Shown: piece by piece, positions 58,941 to 64,000 of the stretch | How positions within the stretch are numbered: position 1 is the stretch's first letter | How the letters are laid out: every line of letters starts with the position of its first letter | From: Ciona savignyi | Lineage: Eukaryota; Chordata; Ascidiacea; Phlebobranchia; Cionidae | Direction: 5' to 3' | DNA length: 64,000 nt | NCBI GenBank assembly: GCA_000149265.1 | Contig: CH000023.1 | Location: 370,789 to 434,788 of the forward strand | Position numbers and translations under genes: made by a program | Notes under the pieces: model-generated | Seen by the model: only the letters and a program-made list of their open reading frames with translations | What the model was told of the DNA's origin: nothing | Database searches by the model: none

Positions 58941-61900
58941 TCACGCGTAGTAACCAAACAAGAATGTCATTGTGCACAGCATGAGCAGCCCCATGAAGTT
59001 GACGATATTTCGTGGGACCGGCTTCTCTTCGATGCTGAAGAAAGTAGGACGGACAGTCTCCGCAGTACCTTGTTGGGATTTGTCTAACCCACAGAACAGG
59101 TCGAACGCTCTGCGATACCACGTGTGCTTTTCTTCTGGATCTATGGATGAGTGACGAAGCGTATTTTAGAGCATGCTGTGGTTTAAATATGCAAAATATG
59201 GGTGGAAATATATGGATATTTAAACAGTTGCAGTGTATTTGTGAATCAACGAGATGTAATAAGCTATGTTTCCTACGCTTCAGGGCCTCTTTAATGCTAC
59301 CTGTTTAAGTTTAACCCCATTGAAAATTGTAATATAAGGTGAATAGGCTAAAAGTCTTCTAAGCAGTGGCCTCAAGGTAATCGGACGATTGCCCCTAGCA
59401 CCACCCATTCTGCGTTCTCCCCTTCCACAGATAAAAACAAGCATCCAATTTATCATATGCTTATTCATAGCTATAGTGAGTTTAATATAAAAAAGACCTG
59501 CTGCGGTTTTGGGCGAAGTTTCTTCCGCATCATCTTGATGTATTACTTCACCATCATCACCCGTGACCGCTTTGTTGGTGAACATGGTCACAACCTAGAA
59601 CGTATTCGTGTTACAATGTTATCTTCAGTACGTTGATTGGTAATTTCCTGTCGCCTTATCTCTATACTTCCCGCTAAAACCGTTAGAGTTTACCGCCTAT
59701 TTGCTTTTATATGTGACCATTGCATTGTGTTTTGGTGGAGTTGTGATTTTATACTGCTTACGTGAATACAAGCATTTTAGACATATCGGTGAGAGGTGCT
59801 AACTACAGGTTATCAAGACCTTGCCTAAAAGTGTAACAACTGGCATTCGTACTTTATTTAAACAGCAGGTATAACTATGGGAGTATATAGTCACTCACGG
59901 GTTCGTCTGATTGAGGTTCTTGTTCGTTCGCTCCATTTAGTTGGTCCATTTCCATGCGCGGTTCCACGCTATGTCGAGTGTACCATGTCAGTCGCACCAA
60001 CTTAAAAGATTACAGGAATAAATCAGAAAAAGGTTATCTTTGAGTTTACTTCGTTTAATCTTAAACACGGCACGTATTACCATTTAACTTAATGCATGGT
60101 TTAAATACGGTTTACCTACGGGTTCATGCTAAAGTATGATTAAACACTGTCCTGAGGACTGTCAATGCAACACTAGGAAAACAATTTCACCTTTTCTTTA
60201 GGAATGGCCGGCGTAAGAAGCGAAACCACGACAGCCACAATCGCTGTTATGGTCGCCAAAATCATTGCGAAATATAGGTAATGCACCTGAAAAACAGTGG
60301 GTATTATAGCGCGTGCTCTTAGATAAAATGTAATATGTGTAGTAGGAACAAATATGTTTTTAATACAGGGAAAGTTTCAAACCCGTGATTGGCTCGTTGC
60401 TATTTGCTGCTGTTTAATACTGAGGCGAATGAATAAACAAATAACTAAAAAACTATAGCCGTTTATAAATGCTGTGTATATAATCTGTCACGCTAAGTAT
60501 TTCGCCACACAACCTTGGATAATACAAACCTTGTAGAGGATCTCTGGTCGGTACTCGTCTTGCCCACACAGCGGGGAAGAATACACAAAGTCCATAATCA
60601 TCCTTGTAAGTCCGACTGCTAAGCCACACATTAGAGACCAAAACGCGCCCTGGATACATCACCAGTTTAAGTATTGTATTATACAGGTTTATATACCGTG
60701 AATTGTTTCTTACCGGTTCGTTCAGTCGAGGCCAAAAAATCCCCATAACAAATACCACCATAATAGGTGGTCCTAGATAGCTTGTGATGGATTGTATGTA
60801 GTCAAATAGCTGCCCGTTTGCTGATACCTGCACGATTGGGACCCACGCAATACTTACTGCCACCATAAACAGTATGAAAATCCTGCAAGAAAATATTAAT
60901 TGTTTAAACTCTTTTAATCCAGCCTCACTTCAATCCCGTGAATATTACGGATAGGCCACTAGATTTGTTTTGTGTTTGGTTTGAAATTACGTTTTCAGTT
61001 TTAGGTCGTTATATCTTGTCGCCGACTAACACATTTAGATCGTTATAGCTTGTCGCCCACCTTCCTACTAACATAAGTTCCCTCTCGCTGGCATTTTTCC
61101 TAATCTTCTGCCAAAGGTCACATGTAAAGAGAGTCGATGCACTGTTGAATACTGATGTAAGGGAAGACATCAGGGCCGCCATCATTACAGCTAACAGAAG
61201 GCCTGGTATGTGGTAATAATACGGGTTTACATAAAAACCATGGCAGTAATAAACACAAGTATACCATAGACTCAAAAAGTTTTTAAATGAAATGTGACCA
61301 TGTTGTATTGTTTTAGTTGCCGTATGTTAGCATATACTCACTTTCCAAACTTAATAAACAGTGTATGCTTATCGTGGGGTTTAACTTTACGATTATGTTT
61401 TAAACAGCCAGGTTAGTGTAGCCAAGATCGATTTTGGTTTATTAAGATTTTTCTGCTTAAAATACGGTATTTAAAGGAAAGTGTACAACAAATTAAATTA
61501 AATCGGCAGTCGCAATAGCCCGTTATAATAACACATAAAAAATACGCGACAAATAAGTTCTATTATAAGTTTCAAGTGTTATTCTGACCTAAAATGCAAA
61601 CAAATAATAAAAATCTTATGGTATTTGTGAAAAACATACCCCTCAGTCCCGTTGGCATGACCTCCAAGACCAGTTTCGGATAAGCGACGTTTGAGCATCC
61701 TACTGGTGTACCGCAGTATTTCGTGCATTCTGCTGGCGTCGCGCAGGCAACTGCATCTGTTGATTGAAAAAGATTTAATACAATAACTAACATACGGTAA
61801 AGAGCAACAAAGAAGTAAAACCTTTTGCCCTTTAGTACAAAAAAAAATTATATAAACAAAAACAGTGAACACTTATGACCGGTGGACACTACTGACCATA

Positions 61901-63885
61901 CTGAAATTTATTCTAACCTCAAACTCTACAATAACGACATTGAGTTTAAAACTATGGGAGTGCAGAAATTAAAAGTAATCACTAAACCTCTAAGGATTTA
62001 CAAAAAAATTAACTAGTTTTGCATTTAATTTTCGTATTTCTATTGTTATATATTTCCGTCCTTAAGTATTGCTAAAATTACTGATCAAACCGGTAATCCG
62101 AGAAGTTTATCGATGACACACTTCATTCTCACAAAGTGAAAATCCTTCGCAGCTAAGAATTACTCACCAGTAAACACAACTCGGCTGATCATACCGACCA
62201 TCACCATCATATACATTGGAAGAATCTTCATAAGACCTGCTGCCACACATCCTCCTTTCGCATGTGATAAATTCTTCGCTGCTAATGTTCTTTGTACAAT
62301 CACCTATTTAGGAAAATACCATTAAACACGGTCGTGTAACCGAATGATAAAGGCGGCCGAACATATTACGACTGCTACATAAAAACGGTCGTGTGACGAG
62401 CATTTGAAGTCCGAAACTTGCTTTGTTAATAAACAAAAATTATACGTACACGGTAACTGAATTTTCGACCGTTTTTTTTTGCTTTTAACAATAATGGTAA
62501 AGGCACTTACGCATAAACATGCAAAATAAATGTATTACTCAATATAAAAAACCTCTGTAAAATAGCACAATTTAAATTTTGCATGATCCAATACAACCAT
62601 ATTTTCCATTTTACTAACAGTATGATAGGATACTAGTTTTTCTCTGCGTATGTGGAAACGAAGGCGGTAACTTTAACACGGGAAATGAGGTCGCGGTCGG
62701 TTTAGCTCAAGAATTACAAGGTGTTAAGTGTTAATGAGTACGTACTGACCAAACGTACGACTTGGCTGAATCCACAAAACGCGTGCACGTGGCGAAAAGG
62801 TATTTGTTTCTCATATGCATGTCCTAGGCAACCGGAAATAATGCTGGTATAGCCCCCACTCACCCCACACAAATAAAGATTTTATTTTATCTTTGTAATG
62901 TCCAGCTCTATACCTGATCCGTGCACCAGTACCAAGTCGCCAGTATGGTGAGCCCGAAAGTCAGACCCGGCCACGGGAGGTCGCCCTTGATCGGATCTCT
63001 GAGAACATTAAAAGAATCGGCTCTCGGGATACCACAATTAGAGTTATTTGGCCGAATAGATGGGATGGCCTGCATATACTTCACTTGCAGCTCCGAGTAT
63101 CCACCCACCCGGATAAAAGCTGAAACATTAAAAATTGAAAGCTTAAAAAAAAGTTGAAAATGTTTAATATAATTTTGTGCGCCACACAAATTGCTTTACT
63201 AAATCGTCCAACCATCACAAAAGCTAAACGAGGATTTTAGTAACTTATAAGTGTAAAGTGCTTATGAACCGGCAATCAGTATCCGTCTATTTATAATATT
63301 TATTCAGATATTTAACCACAATTGACATCATCAATTTCTTAATAAAATATGATTATATTTGCCAGTACCATCCCATGTGTACTGATATATGCTAAATATC
63401 CAGGGTAGAGGCAGCGCAGCGCTTTATAATCAAACAACTTACATCGTTATTTGTGTTTGATTAAACAGCATACTCATTTATAAAATTCACATAATAGAGA
63501 TATCTAGCTATTTACAAACCAGACGAACAAACAATAGAATAATGTACAATCGTGTGGCCAATTGATTAACAAGATGTATATATAAAGCATTTTTATATAA
63601 AATCGGTATTGGTAAAGAGCCCATCAGAGTTCAAAACCGAGCCCGGCAGAAAAACATCAGAATAACTCTTTCGAGTTTTCCGTGTCTGCAGTGCTTACAT
63701 AATATCATCATCACGAAGGCACCGGCCAACATTATAAAGGTCTGGGCAGTGTCGGTATATATGACGGCAGCAAGCCCTCCTGTCACTGTGTACAGCGCTG
63801 TGATCGCCAAAAGGATGAACATAGCGAGGTACAGATTCCAGCCCAGTGCTTCTTGGATGAAAATCGCCCCAGCGAACAAATCGGC
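58941..63885 (-). CDS. SLC5-family Na+/solute symporter, SGLT-like (gene 2, 5' end outside window)
   Basis: Eleven exons: 63699-63885, 62914-63119, 62168-62303, 61640-61756, 61061-61202, 60714-60882, 60530-60649, 60191-60286, 59899-60000, 59498-59594 and 58941-59140. They encode the last 523 residues. Intron positions and phases equal those of gene 1, so the first three exons (about 159 codons) are expected right of the window. Motifs: [32 protein letters not shown]-rich extracellular loop ([19 protein letters not shown]), [24 protein letters not shown], and final helix ending FGYYA. The sugar-contact Trp291 of SGLT1 is kept here (WYWCTDQ), unlike in gene 1. All donors are standard. The cytoplasmic loop before the last helix differs most from gene 1. 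Substrate unassigned. Confidence 0.9.
62328..62440 (+). repeat. tRNA-like SINE, family 2, in an SLC5 gene 2 intron
   Basis: CGGTCGTGTAACCGAATGAT head, then GAAGTCCGAAACTTGC as a degraded box B. Antisense to the gene. A further degraded copy lies at 63545-63655. Confidence 0.5.
63545..63655 (+). repeat. tRNA-like SINE, family 2, in an SLC5 gene 2 intron (second)
   Basis: TCGTGTGGCCAATTGATTAA head and AGAGTTCAAAACCGAGCCC as box B-like end, a spacing of about 80 bp as in the other copies. Confidence 0.55.
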
Positions 63886-64000
63886 CTGGGAAGTGGGAAA
63901 TTTTAGTTTAAAAGATATAAACTACGTCACATATGCGCGGACGGATTTGTCAGATGTATCTGGGCGAGCAGGAAATCAGAATTACCGCATTAATCCACTG

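Overview
The window is eukaryotic. Genes are split by short introns with GT..AG borders, the DNA is AT-rich, and there are many SINE-like and foldback repeats. The compact gene spacing, small introns and a tRNA-like SINE ending in a (TATCC)n tail suggest an ascidian tunicate such as Ciona. That assignment is inference. Everything was read by eye, with no database search.

Layout. (1) 1-5.6 kb: a divergent pair of centriole/cilium genes, CCDC13 on the minus strand (3' end unresolved) and an intronless CEP78 on the plus strand, sharing a 487-bp promoter region. (2) 6.6-13.9 kb, minus: a complete 14-exon SLC5 (SGLT-type) Na+/solute symporter of 666 aa. (3) 15.7-56.9 kb: a cluster of group II PLP-dependent aromatic amino acid decarboxylase (AADC/HDC-like) genes. 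These are a decayed remnant (0, minus), A (plus), an orphan last exon (minus), B (plus), C (plus), D (minus) and E (minus). (4) 58.9-63.9 kb, minus: the last 11 exons of a second SLC5 symporter with the same intron positions as the first. Its 5' end lies past the right edge.

Decarboxylase cluster. All five long copies share the same 12-exon structure. In each, the first coding exon appears to end right after the ATG, so the start codon abuts the splice donor. A (496 aa) and B (507 aa) read through intact. C has a TGG-to-TGA stop, D a +1 frameshift at the end of exon 3, and E a +1 G at the start of exon 10. Active-site residues differ between copies. B is changed in the substrate pocket (Asn where human AADC has Ile101) and at the His of the HWQIPL motif. 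C has Phe in place of the catalytic-loop Tyr (human Tyr332), the change known to turn plant decarboxylases into aldehyde synthases. Intron similarities group the copies differently along the gene, which points to gene conversion or unequal exchange.

Mobile and repeated DNA. Intron 1 of B and C carries a satellite of about 336 bp whose monomer holds a GGGGAATTCCCC palindrome. In B this array lies inside a 1.8-kb terminal-inverted-repeat element; A and C show the uninterrupted site. A clean hAT-like non-autonomous element (887 bp, perfect 8-bp target duplication) lies in the decayed copy. Two tRNA-like SINE families are scattered throughout. 241 Ns (41163-41403) mark an assembly gap in intron 10 of copy C.
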